Part shown: positions 46,517 through 59,244 of the stretch, in pieces | How positions within the stretch are numbered: position 1 is the first letter of the stretch | Layout: each line of letters opens with the position of its first letter | Source of the DNA: Pseudevernia furfuracea | Lineage: Eukaryota; Ascomycota; Lecanoromycetes; Lecanorales; Parmeliaceae | Length of the DNA: 64,000 nucleotides | Direction of reading: 5' to 3' | Assembly: GCA_022315425.1 (NCBI GenBank) | Contig: JAIUPT010000035.1 | Coordinates: 558,001 to 622,000, forward strand | Made by a program: the position numbers and the translations under genes | Notes under the pieces: generated by a model | Seen by the model: the letters and a program-made list of their open reading frames with translations, nothing else | Told to the model about the DNA's origin: nothing | Database searches by the model: none

Positions 46517-46933
46517 ATTATTAATCTCAGCGATATTCTTAGCGATGATCTCAGTAGTATTGATCTCAGCGATGATCTCAGTAGTATTGATCTCAGCGAT
46601 ATTCTCAGCGATGATCTTAACAGTGATCTCAGCATCATTATTCTAGTTAGCAGTGATTTTAATATCACTATTCTAATTAGTAGTGATCTTAGTATTACTA
46701 TTTTAATTATTATTTTAGTTATTATTTTAGTCAGCAGTGCTTTTAATAAAAATTTTATCTTATTCGTTATATCTTATAAGATATTTTAGATTTATATCGT
46801 CTTATAATATGATATTAGTAATATCTTATATCATTTTATTGTGATATGAGATTCAGAGATCTCAAATCATATCATATCATAATATAAAATAAGACGTTTA
46901 TATTCTATATCATTTTATATCTTTTCGATTAGT
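46517..46933. mobile_element. Partial foldback element (right half)
   Basis: It starts within the AGCGATATTCTT / AGCGATGATCTC minisatellite and continues through TTATATCGTCTTATAATATG to TTTTCGATTAGTA, parallel to 36690-37063. The left arm is missing: the chromovirus LTR abuts the minisatellite directly. Confidence 0.75.
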
Positions 46934-49725
46934 AATAATAATAGAGTTATTCGATAATTACTTAATAGCTTAATCGACTATCTCTCGTTCTTTGATGCTT
47001 ATCGAGATATCGTTATTTATATTTAAAAGACTCTAAGTAAATATCTTTATATTAGTGCGACTCTAATTAATTAAATTAAGATTTCGAAGTCTTATATTTT
47101 TTATTGGTTTAAGAATTTTAATATAATTTTAGAGATAAAACGCTCTTAGCGTAGCTCGAACGAGACGATTTAAGTTAACGCTCTTAATAATTTAAAGAAT
47201 TTAACGAAAGTTATTATAAAAGTATATAATTATTTTATTAAGAAATGTAGTATTACTTCGAACGTCTTAAAATATACGATTAACGATTTTAATATTAGAG
47301 CAATTTTATATAGAGATTTCGTCTTAAAAGATTAACTCGATAATTAAAAATAATTCGATAAGATTAAACGTCTTTAATATCGCGTAAGAGAACTAAGTAA
47401 TAATATTTAAAAATATCTTAAAACGAAAATAAGCGATACGTTTCTTTAAAGAAGAATAACGACGATATTAAAAGAGATCACAGTAATAGTTATCTTAAAC
47501 TTATCTTAAACTCTATATAATATAATATTTTAAAATATAATTTTATCGATATTATTATAATTATTTAAAAAGAAGAGTTAATTATTTTTATTAGAAACGA
47601 CGTTTTAAATAATCTTCGTAATAGCGATTTGATTAATATTAAAACTCGTTTATATTTAATTTTAAGTATTAATTTAATAGTTCTATTTCTCGCGAAGAAG
47701 TTTATTATAATCGTTATTATAATATTTTTCGTAGTCTTACTGTATTTTTAATAAATTAAAATTGATTAGACTAATATTTCTTATAAAGCTAATATTTTTT
47801 TAGACGAATTTAAATTAAATAAAGATAGAAGTCGTAAACGACGTCTTTTTTACTATTCGTATCGTTCGATATAACGAGATCTTAATAGTCGCTTTAAAGA
47901 ATATAAAGATAGTCGTTAGATAGACTAAAAGAAGAAGAATATATATTAATTAACTTAAAATATAATAAGATAAAAGAGAAGAGATATGTATTTGCGAAGT
48001 AAAAAATAGTAAATTTATTTAGCGCGAAAGACTTTAAAGAAAAATTACGAAAATATTATTAAGAAAAAGTTTATAATGTTTTAATATAGTAAATAGCGCG
48101 ATAAAATTCTTTAATTTATCTTAAAGAACTTTAGTAAAAGAAATTAGAATAGAATAAAAAAAGAGAGATATATATTATACGAGTCGAAAATCAAAAAAAC
48201 GCCTAGCGTAAAGATTTTTAAGAGAACGATTATAATAAAATACGAAAATATTATATTTAAGAAGTTCGTAATATTTTATTATCATAATAGCGCGATTATT
48301 TTCTCGCACTGAGACTTGAAGTGCTTTCGAATAATAAAGAAATTAATTAATATATATCTCTTTATGCTTATTTTATAGATTTAAAGAATTACTAAGTTTA
48401 TAATTAAATAAGATTATCACGAAGAGACTTCGTAGATATTCTTTACTCTATTAAATATCTACTTTCTTTAAGATTTAATCTTATTCGACGTCGTTATATA
48501 GTAGATCTCTTATTATATAAATGTTATAAAAGCTAAAAATAATAATTTTATTTATCGTTCGTATATTCTTAAAGAATATAGAATTTAATACGTTTAATAA
48601 AAGATAACGAAGATAAAAAAGTTCGTTCGCGTTTAAATTAATGTAATATATACGAGTAATTATACTTATAAATCTTTAACGTGAATTTTAACTCTTTTTT
48701 TAAATATATTAATTTAATAGATTAATATAAAAGAGATCTTATACGTCTCGTTATTATTAATACTTTAAATTAAGTTTAAAGAAGATTAATAATTTAATCT
48801 AACGCTCGTTGCTTTTTTTAATTATCTTAACGAGATTAGCGTTATTATCGAATTAAGTATTTTAATTATTAAAAAGATAAAGATTTAATCGTTTTATCTT
48901 AGAATCTTAATCGTATAATTTAAAATTAAATATTCTTTAATAAATCTTCGTAGAGTCTACTTATCGTGTATCTTAATATTCTTAAATCTCGTTTATTAAG
49001 TCTAGATCTATAGTCTTCTAATCTCTATTATTATTTTCGTATATTATTTAAAAACTAACTCGATCGCTACTTTTATAAATATACTTAAAAATATATTTAT
49101 ACGTTTTAACGTTAATATAAGCGTTATATTTGATCGATAGTTAGAGATTATAAGATATTACTTAATAATTCTATTTAAATTCATTTTTTAAAGTTATAAT
49201 AGATCTACGTCGATCATAAATAAGATATTCGAAGTTCGACTAAAAGACGATCTAATTATAAAAGATCTTCGAAAATCGTTTATTATATTCGTTCTTATTC
49301 GAGTCTTAATAGAGCGAGATCGTATTTATTTTAATAATAACATAATAATTATAATCGTCGTAAAGTATATATTTAATTACTATAGTATAGAGATTCGAAT
49401 ATAGATATGTATTCGATATCTTAATATTAATAGTCGCGTTTATCTTAGCTGCGCTAAGAATTTTATTCTTAAAGTGTAATATAATAAGATTATAAGTATA
49501 TAAAAGATCTCTTTTCTAAAACTCTATAATATAAATATACGTTAAAACTCGATTTAATAAAGTAAAAATTAATTAGAATTGAAGTTATACGAAAATTTAA
49601 TCGATCGTAAATCGAGATCTTAAGATAAAAGAATTTTTTTTAATAATATCGCAAAGCTAATTAATAAAATTTACTACGTATAAGAGCTTTAAATCGTATT
49701 AAAAAGACTCTTAAAGACGATCTAC
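46934..49725. other. AT-rich RIP-saturated DNA, no gene
   Basis: No readable coding relic. Confidence 0.55.
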
Positions 49726-49898
49726 TGTGATGATAACCGTAGTGTAGTATGTAACGAAGATAACAAGCTGAGGAGCAACTATGGACTGGGAGGGACGCCA
49801 TATATGTATGGCGGAGTGAACCTGCCAAGACACGCTAAGCCTAAAGGGGAAGTGTCAAAGGCAGGTGTGTCAAGGGGATATAGAGTACGGCCGTAACA
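49726..49898 (-). repeat. Probable solo LTR, unmutated GC-rich island
   Basis: 173 bp of balanced composition within kilobases of AT-rich DNA. On minus it reads TGTTACGGCCGTACTC… to …GGTTATCATCACA, with TG/CA LTR-type ends. It retains many CC, GG, CA and TG dinucleotides that the surroundings have lost. No target duplication is visible. Confidence 0.5.
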
Positions 49899-52800
49899 GT
49901 CTTTATAATAATTAAAAAAAAGAACGATTCGTTACTTATTAGTCTCGTTATTAATAATAATCTGAGTCTCTTAAGTCTCGCGAATTACTTAATATAACTT
50001 AGAGCGTATCGTTTTTTGATTAATCTTGACTCGTCAAAGTCGATTACTTTTTATAATTACGTATATCTCGTAAACGAAATATTATAACAATCGTTCGTAA
50101 TAAAGAAGTTGATTAAATCTATCGAGTCGATTTTATATAAGATATCTATATATATATAATTAATAATCGTATAATAAAAAAGAAAGATATCTTATATTTA
50201 TAAAATATGACGATGATCACTTTTATAGAGCTATCTTTATTAACTATAGAGCTCGTTACTTATATATATTATTAATTAAAACTGATTCGTCGAGTATAAA
50301 GACTTTTTTTTATTATATGATTAATATTCGAAATATTATAATATTAAAACGATTCGTCGAATAAGAAGATAAGAGAATAACGTAATAATATATAAACTAA
50401 GTATTAATATTAAATACTATATCTCTTATCACTTTAAGTTTTTATTAATACGTCTTTAGTCATAAATATACTTAAAGAGTTATTTATATTATCTTCTTAT
50501 ATAATAATAATCTTATTCGAAGTAAAGCGATTATAGATTCGTATATTATAATAATTCGAATTTTCGTAAAGTAGCTTATAATCTTAAATATTAATCTCGT
50601 TTATTAGTCTATCACTCGTAGACTTAAGAAATTAAATATATAAATTAATATCTCTTAGATATTTAATAATTTTACAATAAAGAGATTAATTAATATTCTC
50701 GTTAAAGTCGTATTTAAACGTGTTTATTAGCACTAATAAAAGTATCGAGAGAAAGTTATATCGATATATAATCTATTTTTGAGTGTTATTTATAATATAA
50801 ATTTAATTAAATATCGATTTTTTATTCTTAGATAACGCTAGAGCGAGTATATAAGTAATAATTACTCTTTAAACTTTACACGTATATAAAGTAATAGCGT
50901 GATTTATAGTGATCTATTATAAGATTATAAAGACGATATTATTATACTAAACGCTATAAAGTCGAAATTTCTTATAATCGTCGATAAGAGTAATCGTTTT
51001 TAATTTTAAAGAGTGTAGAATCTTATTTATAATATTCTTATTCTAATTTATTAAGTTCGCTAAGTCGTTTATACGCGTTTAAAGATCGAGTTATATTTAG
51101 CGTTCGAATTCTCTTTAGACTAATCTTTTTTAATAATTATTTTAAACTTAACGATCTAAGTATTTCTCTTATTATAATATTATCTCTTAATCTTATTCTT
51201 TTAGAACGCGACGTCGTAACGATTATAAATAACATTTATAGAATCTAAATAATAACGTTTTAATTTTTTTATATAAAAGTATTATATAATATAATATCGA
51301 AGTCGTGTTAAAGACTAAGAGAGATTTAAGTAAAGACTAAAAGATAATAGATCGTCTAAAAGCTCTATATCTTTAAAGAAGTTATTTAATATATTTTTTA
51401 ATAACTCTTCTATAGAGTCTATATTAAGTACTTCTTTATTAACTTCTTGAGATTTTATAAAAGAATATAACGCGTCTTAAAAGATTTAAAAAGAGAGCGA
51501 TAAGAACGCGTCTAAGACTAAAATACTAACTTAAGAAGAGAGTATAAATAAACTCGAAGACTATTAATTCGTTCGAGACCTCTTTAAAGGTCTTTTACTC
51601 TTATTAAAAGATATAATAACTAATCTCTTATCTCGATTATCGACGATAATAGATTCGCTTAGAGATCGTCTAAACGCGTTAATATAAGTTCTAAGAGACG
51701 AGCAGAAGAGATATAAATATCTAAAACGTTCGATAATACGACGACGAGAGTTATTATTAATGAATATATTTATATTTAATAATTAATAGATTAATAGAGT
51801 GATAAAAGAATAATTATAAATAAAGAGAATCGAAAGAATATCTTTCGATTTCGAACGCATTTGAATATTAATATATTCGAGTGTTAATTTTATTAAGAAA
51901 TAGTAGATTAAATTTAATAATTTTTATAGCGTTAGAATACGCAAATTTAACTTTATAATTTGAGAGTTTAAAAGAAAATTATATATCAAGAGCATAGAAT
52001 AATTGAAGTTATAAGAAGATTATATTAAATTTTTTAATAAGAGTTCTCGAAAGATCTAACGAGTTAACAAAGCGAGTCTAATCAAAAAGCGTAGAGTAAT
52101 CGAGATTTATATTAACTATATATATAAATATAAGATTTTTTAGCTTAGTTCTATCTTATAATTTTATATATATTAATAAATTATCTTTTTTAACGATAAT
52201 ATAAAAGATATACGAATATCGCTTTATATAACTTTAATTATCTTATAACTTATAATATATAAAATAGACGATATAATAAAAGATCGTATTATTATTCATT
52301 TATTTAATACTTAACAAAGACGCTTTAACTTATTTAAGATTATATTCGAGAGCAAAGCGTTAATTAATTATATTAATTTCGATCTCGTTATTAAATTATA
52401 TCAAAGTCGATATTAAAGTTACTTTTCGATCTTCTATAATTACTTTCTCTTAAAAAATTATATTAAACGTTAAGATAACTCTTTATTTTGCTCTCGTCGT
52501 TAAGAAGTCTTCGACGAGAGTCTTTCTTTTTTTAATAAAGATGACTCGATAATATAAGCATTAATGTTTTTGATATCATCGATAGACACACGATTAAAGT
52601 CGTCTATCTTAAGTTATTAACATTTATTTACGTAATATCTCTTTTTATAATAATCATAATATTCAATTATCTTTAAATACTCTTTGCTTTTCGACGTCTT
52701 ATCTTGAGATTCGTCTTCGTTTAAGCGACGCGAAGTATTCGCTTTCTTATCTTTACGAGATTACGTCGCTCGATCGTTATTATTAAATTTATTTCTTTTC

Positions 52801-52980
52801 TTATTTTCTTTATTTCTTCTTTAATTTATATTTTAATCGATATTATTTATATCTCGTCTACTATATATAAAACGTGCGTTAACTTTTTTATTCGTATTCT
52901 TTAAACGAGTAATCTAAGCGATTAAGTCGTCTCGCGTCGAGACTATTTATTTCGTATAAGTAATATCGCTCGAGAAGTCT
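49899..52980. other. AT-rich RIP-saturated DNA, no gene
   Basis: No readable gene. It ends abruptly at about 52980, where composition becomes balanced. Confidence 0.55.
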
Positions 52981-53533
52981 TTTGTGAAATCAAGGGTGCC
53001 AACCTTCCCGGTCTACGATTCGTCTTTGATGTGTTGGATGACATTTTATGGAAGATAGGGCTCCGGTGGTGAAAGGCAGAAGGAGTTGGGGGTGGGGGGA
53101 CTTCTATCAGGTGGCAGATCTGTATTCCTGGAGCGCTCCGTGAATTCTTGTCAACACTGCCTCAAGAAAATTAACGCGCTTCACGCTCCGATTTTTGTTT
53201 ACCTAAAATTACAAAGTTACGTATTGCCGAAGAGGTTTCACTTCGGTTCTGATTGTTTCACATTCTACCTGCACACGTCGTAAACACTATTGCAAGTCAC
53301 GCCCCACGTTTGAACATACTCTTGTTCAAGTAGCCACTTGCTCACCTCAATATCTCTGCTGTAATCATAGCACTCGAATCTAAGGGCCACTCGATGAATG
53401 AAGAGGTAAGCTACTCATCACAACACATCGTAGCTCTTCAAGGCGATGACTGACACAAGGTTCCTTTAAGGCTTTCACTGTGACGACCTTGCCATCTCAC
53501 AGCACTTCAACAACTTCTTCCAATAAACGCAAA
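52981..53533. promoter_or_regulatory. Boundary and upstream region of the first coiled-coil gene
   Basis: Balanced composition begins at 52981. 53410-53530 is pyrimidine/CA-rich with CATCACAACACATC and TTCAACAACTTCTTCCAATA near the start codon, a plausible fungal leader. The short frame at 53086-53283 has no support. Confidence 0.4.
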
Positions 53534-54717
53534 ATGGCATCTGATTTTGGATTCGAGGTTGAAGCTGCTCAACCGAAGAAGGGAAGGATTCCGCCTTGTA
53601 AGCCTCCGAACTGAAGCTGGCCGTTTTCAGCCAGACTCCTGACCATCAAATAGACAACATGTCCCCCCATACTGACCCTTGGCACCCTTCAAGTTCCAAT
53701 TTCAATTCCTCAAAGCCAGCCCCGGGATGGTGGCCGAAGGCCAACGCCGCGCCCGTCCTCCCTACCACCAGCACAAGCTCCCCTGCAGCAAACATAGAGC
53801 ACAATCGCAACTGGAAAGCACCCGACAGCAAGGCCCTAGAAAGCAAACAGGAGTACTTGCAGACCTCCCTCACCGAAGCAATCAAACGAGCCGCAATGGC
53901 CGAACGTAAAGCCGCAGACTCCTTGCAAGCAAGAGACCACGCGGAACGCCAGCTGGCCGATCACCGCGCCGCCAAAGCGGCTTTTTCTGCTGCCAACCAA
54001 CGAGTCGGGCAACGACTGATAGCCGAGAACCAAGACCTAAAGGACGAGAATCAGTACATAAAAGACGCGTACGAAAAACTCGAAAAGCACACCAAGAACT
54101 GCGAAAAGGCCACCAACAAGGCTCAAAAGGAAGCCAAAAACGCAAAGGGCAACGCAGATCACCTGATCAACAGCCAGAAGGGCCAACTCAAGAGCGTGGA
54201 ACGTCGGTACGAAGAGGCGAGGCGCGAGCTGAAGGAGTGGAGGGAGAGATACGGGTGGTCTGTGGACAAACCTGCGGAAGAGAAGGCTGTCCTCCAAAAG
54301 AGATTGTCTGAATGGCAGTCCAAAGCAGAGAAAGCGCAGAACGAGATCGTTGCGTTGAAGGGGGGCTTCCAAGGCCATCATGGCAGCACCGAAGCCGCGG
54401 AGAACCCGGGCAGAATCAAGGCTGAGGAGATCCAGAGCACCATCAAAGTCAAGAAGGACCCGAGCACCACTGAAGCCGAGGAGAACCAGGTCGTCGTCAA
54501 GGTTGAGGAAGACCCGACCGTTACCGAAGCGCTGGGGAACCAGAGCAGCGCCGCAGCCGAAGCCAAAGCGGCCAAGTACAAGGAAGAGCGAGATGCACTG
54601 CACCGCATGCTGCAGGAGGAGGTGGGCAGGAATGCGAAACTTGCGGAATCATTGGTGCTTCGGAATGCCAAACTTGCGGAGTCGATGGGTTGGGCCGCCG
54701 ATCACGGAGAGGCTTAG
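53534..54717 (+). CDS. Hypothetical coiled-coil protein, one intron
   Basis: The ATG at 53534 opens MASDFGFEVEAAQPKKGRIP. An intron 53598-53653 (GTAAGC donor, CTGAC branch-like site, TAG acceptor) joins it in frame to the long exon 53654-54717; if unspliced, the start would be 53659. Predicted 375 residues. The N-terminus is disordered (Pro/Ser/Asn). A long heptad-rich Ala/Lys/Glu coiled coil covers roughly residues 85-225 (TSLTEAIKRAAMAERKAADS, then ENQDLKDENQYIKDAYEKLE). After it is an acidic linker with three short units, two of which fit SUMO-type sites (IKAEE, VKVEEDP; also IKVKKDP). The end is a short coil with a duplicated RNAKLAES. No known domain. Coding bias is GC-rich and intact. 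Confidence 0.75.
53598..53653 (+). other. Predicted intron of the first coiled-coil gene
   Basis: 56 nt, GTAAGC…CTGACC…TAG. Removing it keeps the reading frame (T|AC codon). The unspliced frame stops at an in-frame TGA within the intron. Confidence 0.6.
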
Positions 54718-55392
54718 GATCCGTACATGCATACTCTACAATTTGATGATCTGGCTAGTCAATGTTGTTGGTCAGACTGTAACTGCGTGCAAGGTGGCAG
54801 GAGGGGTCTTTCTTTATTGATAGTCTCAGGTGGCCTGGTTTGTTAGTTCAGTTGTTTGCGTGGTTTAGGTACAAGAAGCTAGATTGGTGTACGTTCTTGC
54901 TCTGTGAGAAAGGCTAGAAGGAGCAATAAGCTCGATGATAGGCGGGATCTTAAATGCATGCACACGCTCATAAAGTGTGAGAAAACCACAATGGGTAAAG
55001 GCTCTAACATTAATACGAAAGGTAGAGCATGGCGAATCTGTCAAGTCTGGGAGACAGTGGAAAAGCAAGGAAACCGCGCTCGGTAAGGATACCAAAACAG
55101 CCCTTTTTTGCAAGCATACAAGCGGTCGCCAAACCCTCCATGTGATTTCGAACTTCTTTATTCCCCGATTTATAACACCAAAACTCATGGGAATTTGCCG
55201 GGACGTAGTACCTTAGGGGCTCAATGATTCGCTGTAGAGCGGAATACTGATCGCGGTTGTTTACGCGCGCTGGTTTTCCACACAGTCGGTAAGATTTCTT
55301 ACGCACATTAAATTTCAGTATCCTTACACCATTTTGCACCATTAGCAACGTCGAGTTTTGTGGCTCCTTTTTCTCAGTGGCGGTATTTGAAT
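54718..55392. other. Intergenic region between the two coiled-coil genes
   Basis: Contains the terminator of the first gene and the promoter of the second. No convincing gene; ORFs on minus here are open by chance. Confidence 0.5.
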
Positions 55393-56878
55393 ATGGCGGA
55401 CGCCCAGCTGATGTCCATCGCGGCAGGCTACCCGTCATTCCTTGACCGGCTCGATGGTCGCATCCGACCTCTAAGATGCACAACGGAGCACCTGGAAGGG
55501 CGAAAGTACAACATCATCCGTTTCACGACCAAGTTCTACAAGATCAACGAACACCTTGGCCAGGTAATCACCCGCCCCGTCGTGGAGTTCTTCTGGATTG
55601 ACGAGATATGGAGGTTGTACCCAACGGACCACCCCGAGAAGCGTCGGTTGATTGGCCAGGTAATTGAAAAATCTAGGCCGCTCGGTCGCTCGTCATGGGA
55701 CTCGAAGATACTGATGCTCAGCAGGCGCAGTCTCCAAAATATGAGGTTTACTGGCAGAAACGACTCGATGCCGACGCCTTCAAGGCCAAAAGGGCGCGCC
55801 AGAGCTCTGCGGAGCTCTGGTCCTTTCCTCGCCCGCTCACCAAGGACGAACTGAAAGACAAGGGAATCGTGCTCCTGGGCAACCACGAGTGGGAGTATGT
55901 TCTTCCAGAAATTCAGCTCATGCCGCTCTACCACGTCTTCTTCTTGGAACTTGCGAAGAGAGTCATAGCGGCCAACCCGGGAAAACCTTTGGGTATTGAG
56001 CTGATGAAACGTTTATGGCGCCTCTTGATTAGAGAAGTTTACGACTTTGTGAGTGAGGACGAAAGAACGGCAAAGCTGGAAGAGGTACGCCCTCGACTGC
56101 GGATGTTTTGGGAGGTATCTGACCAGGTTGATTTTGCAGGCCAAAGCGGTGACGGATAAAGATTTTGAGGAAGCAACGAGGGCTGTTCCTGGAAACCTGT
56201 CGAGGAAGCGTGGGATCTACCCAGAGAGTGACTCCGAAGACCAGTCTAGCAAGAGCCGAAGTCAACAGTCGAAGAAGAGTAAGACCGTCAAGTTTGCAGA
56301 AATCGAGGGGTCAGGTAACCAGATGGGTGAGTGCCTGAAGGTTTCTTACCTTATTGAAACACCATACTGAGGGTCTAGGAGCCGACGAATCAGCGCCCGA
56401 ATCCTCTACAAGACCCAAGCCACCAGCGGCAACGAACGGGCACCAACCAGTCAACAGCTCCAAATCTTCGGTCCAAGACCCCAAAACCCTCGAGCAGACA
56501 AGGCGCATTGCCGAATTAGCAGCAAAGCTGGCCACCGCAGAGCGGCAAGTGGAAGAGTACAGGCGTGCAAAAGATTCAGCGGACAGAAGATGGGATAGCC
56601 AATACGGTCAACTGAAGGCTGCCGAACGAGACGCTCGCGAGTTGAGGAGGGCCAATCCGAAGGTGGCGGACTACATGAGAGCAAGAAATGAGGCGGGACA
56701 TAAGATAAAGAGCCAGTGCGGCGAGCTGAAAAGGGCCAGAGTGAAGATCGCTGATTTGGAAGGTGAGCTGAGAGTGGAGAAGGGCAGAAATGCTCGGCTG
56801 GAAGCGTTGTCGACAATGGCTGGCGTCGAAGCCGGAGGCGAGAAGGCAACGGAGGCAGGGGGTGAGTCTTACAAGTAG
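55393..56878 (+). CDS. Hypothetical protein with C-terminal coiled coil, four exons
   Basis: The model is exons 55393-55659, 55722-56084, 56140-56326 and 56379-56878, with introns of 62, 55 and 52 nt (GTAATT…CAG, GTACGC…CAG, GTGAGT…TAG) that each keep the frame, giving 438 residues. Exon 1 encodes ADAQLMSIAAGYPSFLDRLD and VVEFFWIDEIWRLYPTDHP. Exon 2 has YEVYWQKRLDADAFKAKRAR and HEWEYVLPEIQLMPLYHVFF, an apparently folded helical domain. Exon 3 is charged and Ser/Lys-rich (KSRSQQSKKSKTVKFAEIE), probably nuclear. Exon 4 is an Ala/Arg/Glu coiled coil (RRIAELAAKLATAERQVEEY). No family recognised. It follows another coiled-coil gene in the same orientation, with similar composition. Confidence 0.75.
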
Positions 56879-57645
56879 CCCAAGACTCTAAATATGTTCG
56901 GGGTGTATGATGGCGGTAGTGGGATTGTTGCCTTGCGGAGCAACCGATCCAGTAATAATGGCGTCTATTTTGTGGTAGTTTGATAAGAGCACTTCTAGAA
57001 AGAAGCATGTATGATAGCACCAATAGTGCACTAAGCCCAAAGGTAGTAAATTCCGTTAACAATGACCGTGCATACCTGCTTCTTAGGGACTCTAACGACC
57101 TGCTCATTGCGTGTCCCAGGGGCGGTTTCCCTAGAGACTAGCGCAGAAGTCCAAGTATTCATAGTAAAATAAAAATAAAAACAAAAGCCCAAAAAGCAAA
57201 ACTTGAACGTGAGTCGAACCGAGGACCCCCCCCCCCCCCCCCCCCAAAAGAATTTTTTAAAAAAAAATAGGATGTTAGATGGAGGGGTCAGCCTAGCTAA
57301 TCCCGTAGGAAGATCAATACAGATACAACGAAGGGGAATCGCACACCACTACAGCTCATAGCACACTATGAATTGGATCTGGGAAAATCCTTGCGCTATT
57401 TGTTGAGCTAACGGTGGACTATCCATCTGAAAGTAATTTCTTCTATTTAAATATATATCTCAATAAAATGCTTTCGACACCACACAGAAGCTTCGGAACA
57501 TCAGAGAGAGCACTCCACTTACTGAACAAAATACAATTCCAACTTTCCTTGCTTTTGGTAACCCTCATTTCCTCCTTGTCCCCGGTGGCGCTGTTCTGCT
57601 ACCGTAAGGTTACAATTTTCTTTTCTTCTTCGCGCGCGGCAGGCT
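56879..57645. other. Intergenic region with a C22 homopolymer
   Basis: No gene supported. A run of about 22 C (57225-57246) is followed by A-rich sequence and preceded by an A-rich stretch. A GAGTCGAACC string near 57214 resembles a tRNA B box on minus, but no cloverleaf fits. Confidence 0.5.
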
Positions 57646-58075
57646 GCATTTCGGCCCTGCTTGACAAGGGGTTAGTGGGCCTTAATATCGCATATCGCAT
57701 GGCGGGTTTTTGATGCTATTCATGGACTTGGTAGACGTGTTCTCTGCAGGGGACAGGTCTCATTTGGGAGCAGCATAAGTAGCTGCATTCCACCAGCGTT
57801 TGGCTCTCCATTCGAATTGATCTCTTTCAGAGCAATAGCATTCTTTCGTCCCGCCCGCCCACGCCTGTTCTACATGTATATAGCTTCGTTTCTCACTCTA
57901 GGTCTGTGCTTCTACAAGCATGGGAGTTTTCTAGCGCTGGGGTACGAGAACACGCCTGGTCAGGCCTCTGTTGGCTCAGAATCCTGGCGTTGGACGGCCC
58001 AATCACATCTACGAGTTCTGTATAGCCTTATGTTTTGCCGATTTGGTTCATTTGTCACGTGCGAATTAAGGACAC
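57646..58075 (+). repeat. Dispersed repeat, copy 2
   Basis: About 430 bp, closely similar to 24575-25027, same orientation, with a ~20-bp gap near ACACCTGTTTTTACATG (shorter here). Not noticeably mutated; located between genes. Confidence 0.85.
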
Positions 58076-59244
58076 TAATCACTATTTCCGTCATCTTCCA
58101 CACCTCGCCTAGAGCTCCAAGCCTCCACTGGTCAGCTGTTTGGGCTTCATGGCCCTCAATCACAACTTAATCGCCCACTTCACTCATTCGCAACAGGTGG
58201 GCTGGCGCCGTCATAGGGCTTGAGGGAGCACGTCATATTTGGCGGACCACAGCGCCCGTCCGCCCAAAGGGGTGCGAGAGGGTTGGACAGGAGGCGCACT
58301 ATTGGATTCCTTGAGTATATACGTGTCGAGTAAGTAGGACTTGGAAATTTTAAGATTTTCGCCCGCAAAAATTTCCCTCTATCCATTTCTTTTTGGTGGA
58401 TACTCTTACAAGAAGATTTCTCTGGGGTGCATTGCGATGGCGCATTTGGGGCTCGTGGCGTCGTTTTGAGATTGCCAGGGACTGTTAAGTCCAGAGTCAA
58501 ACGCCATTTGGTACGCTCTCCAAGCGTGTCTCTGGGTACTTATTAGATTACTTGGCTCTCAGATGAGCCGTGAAACTGGCCAGTCGAATTCTCGGTGCTT
58601 GACTTACGGTCCAAAGTGGGTAGGAGTGCAGGCATTAGTGTGACAACGGTTCATGGCGATTTTGTGGTTTGCTACATGCTACATCTTGGCTACTGTAGTT
58701 AAGACGCTTGACCGATGGAAGATGGGGGATGGCGATGTAGTAATTTTGAGCTTGGATCGCGTGGTTGGCTGCGAGCAATCAATGCTAATTCTTAGGGCAA
58801 TTTCTTTTGCACGTTTTTGCGGAGTCACGAAGTTCTCGAGATAATGGAATGAACTTTCGGAGACTAGTTGATTTATCTTATCTTCTGTATCGGTTTCGAA
58901 GTAGTGTCTTCATTCGATATTGATCGGCTATTAGACTGTGGGTCCTTCTCCTCCAAACTCGATACAAACGCGACAGGACGACTAACTACTGAGAGAAGAC
59001 GTTTATCCTAAACCCCTCCAGTCTCGGCAATGCCAAATTCGGGGGAGTTATGGAGAACGGAGTGACGGCGACGTACGGAGTTGATTGATGCCGTCATCAG
59101 ATGAAGATGACAGCGCCAACATCCACCATGCCTCCCGCGGCAGGGGTCCTCTTCTTGTAAGGAGATTCTTTATTTCTTCTCGACCTTTCTTTTCCCCTTC
59201 ACCAGTCTCTCCTGGCTTAGCTTCGCAGCTTTCTCATTCGTCAA
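58076..59244. other. Intergenic, no gene supported
   Basis: Balanced composition. A frame of 63 codons at 58653-58844 and one of 106 on minus (58500-58180) lack motifs. 59150-59240 is pyrimidine-rich and precedes the 3' end of the minus gene. Confidence 0.5.

Noticed and set aside
46402..46789. Similar low-complexity frames near the third chromovirus
   Set aside because: Same minisatellite in the partial foldback copy.
53086..53283. 65-codon + frame just right of the composition boundary
   Set aside because: No motif, poor start context, lies in the probable leader/promoter of the next gene.
54037..54603. 188-codon frame on minus opposite the first coiled-coil gene
   Set aside because: Shadow of a GC-rich coding exon; no domain, and the + frame has a consistent coiled-coil and intron.
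57190..57235. Possible tRNA gene or tRNA-derived SINE
   Set aside because: Only a B-box-like GGTTCGACTC on minus; no acceptor, D or anticodon arm could be folded.
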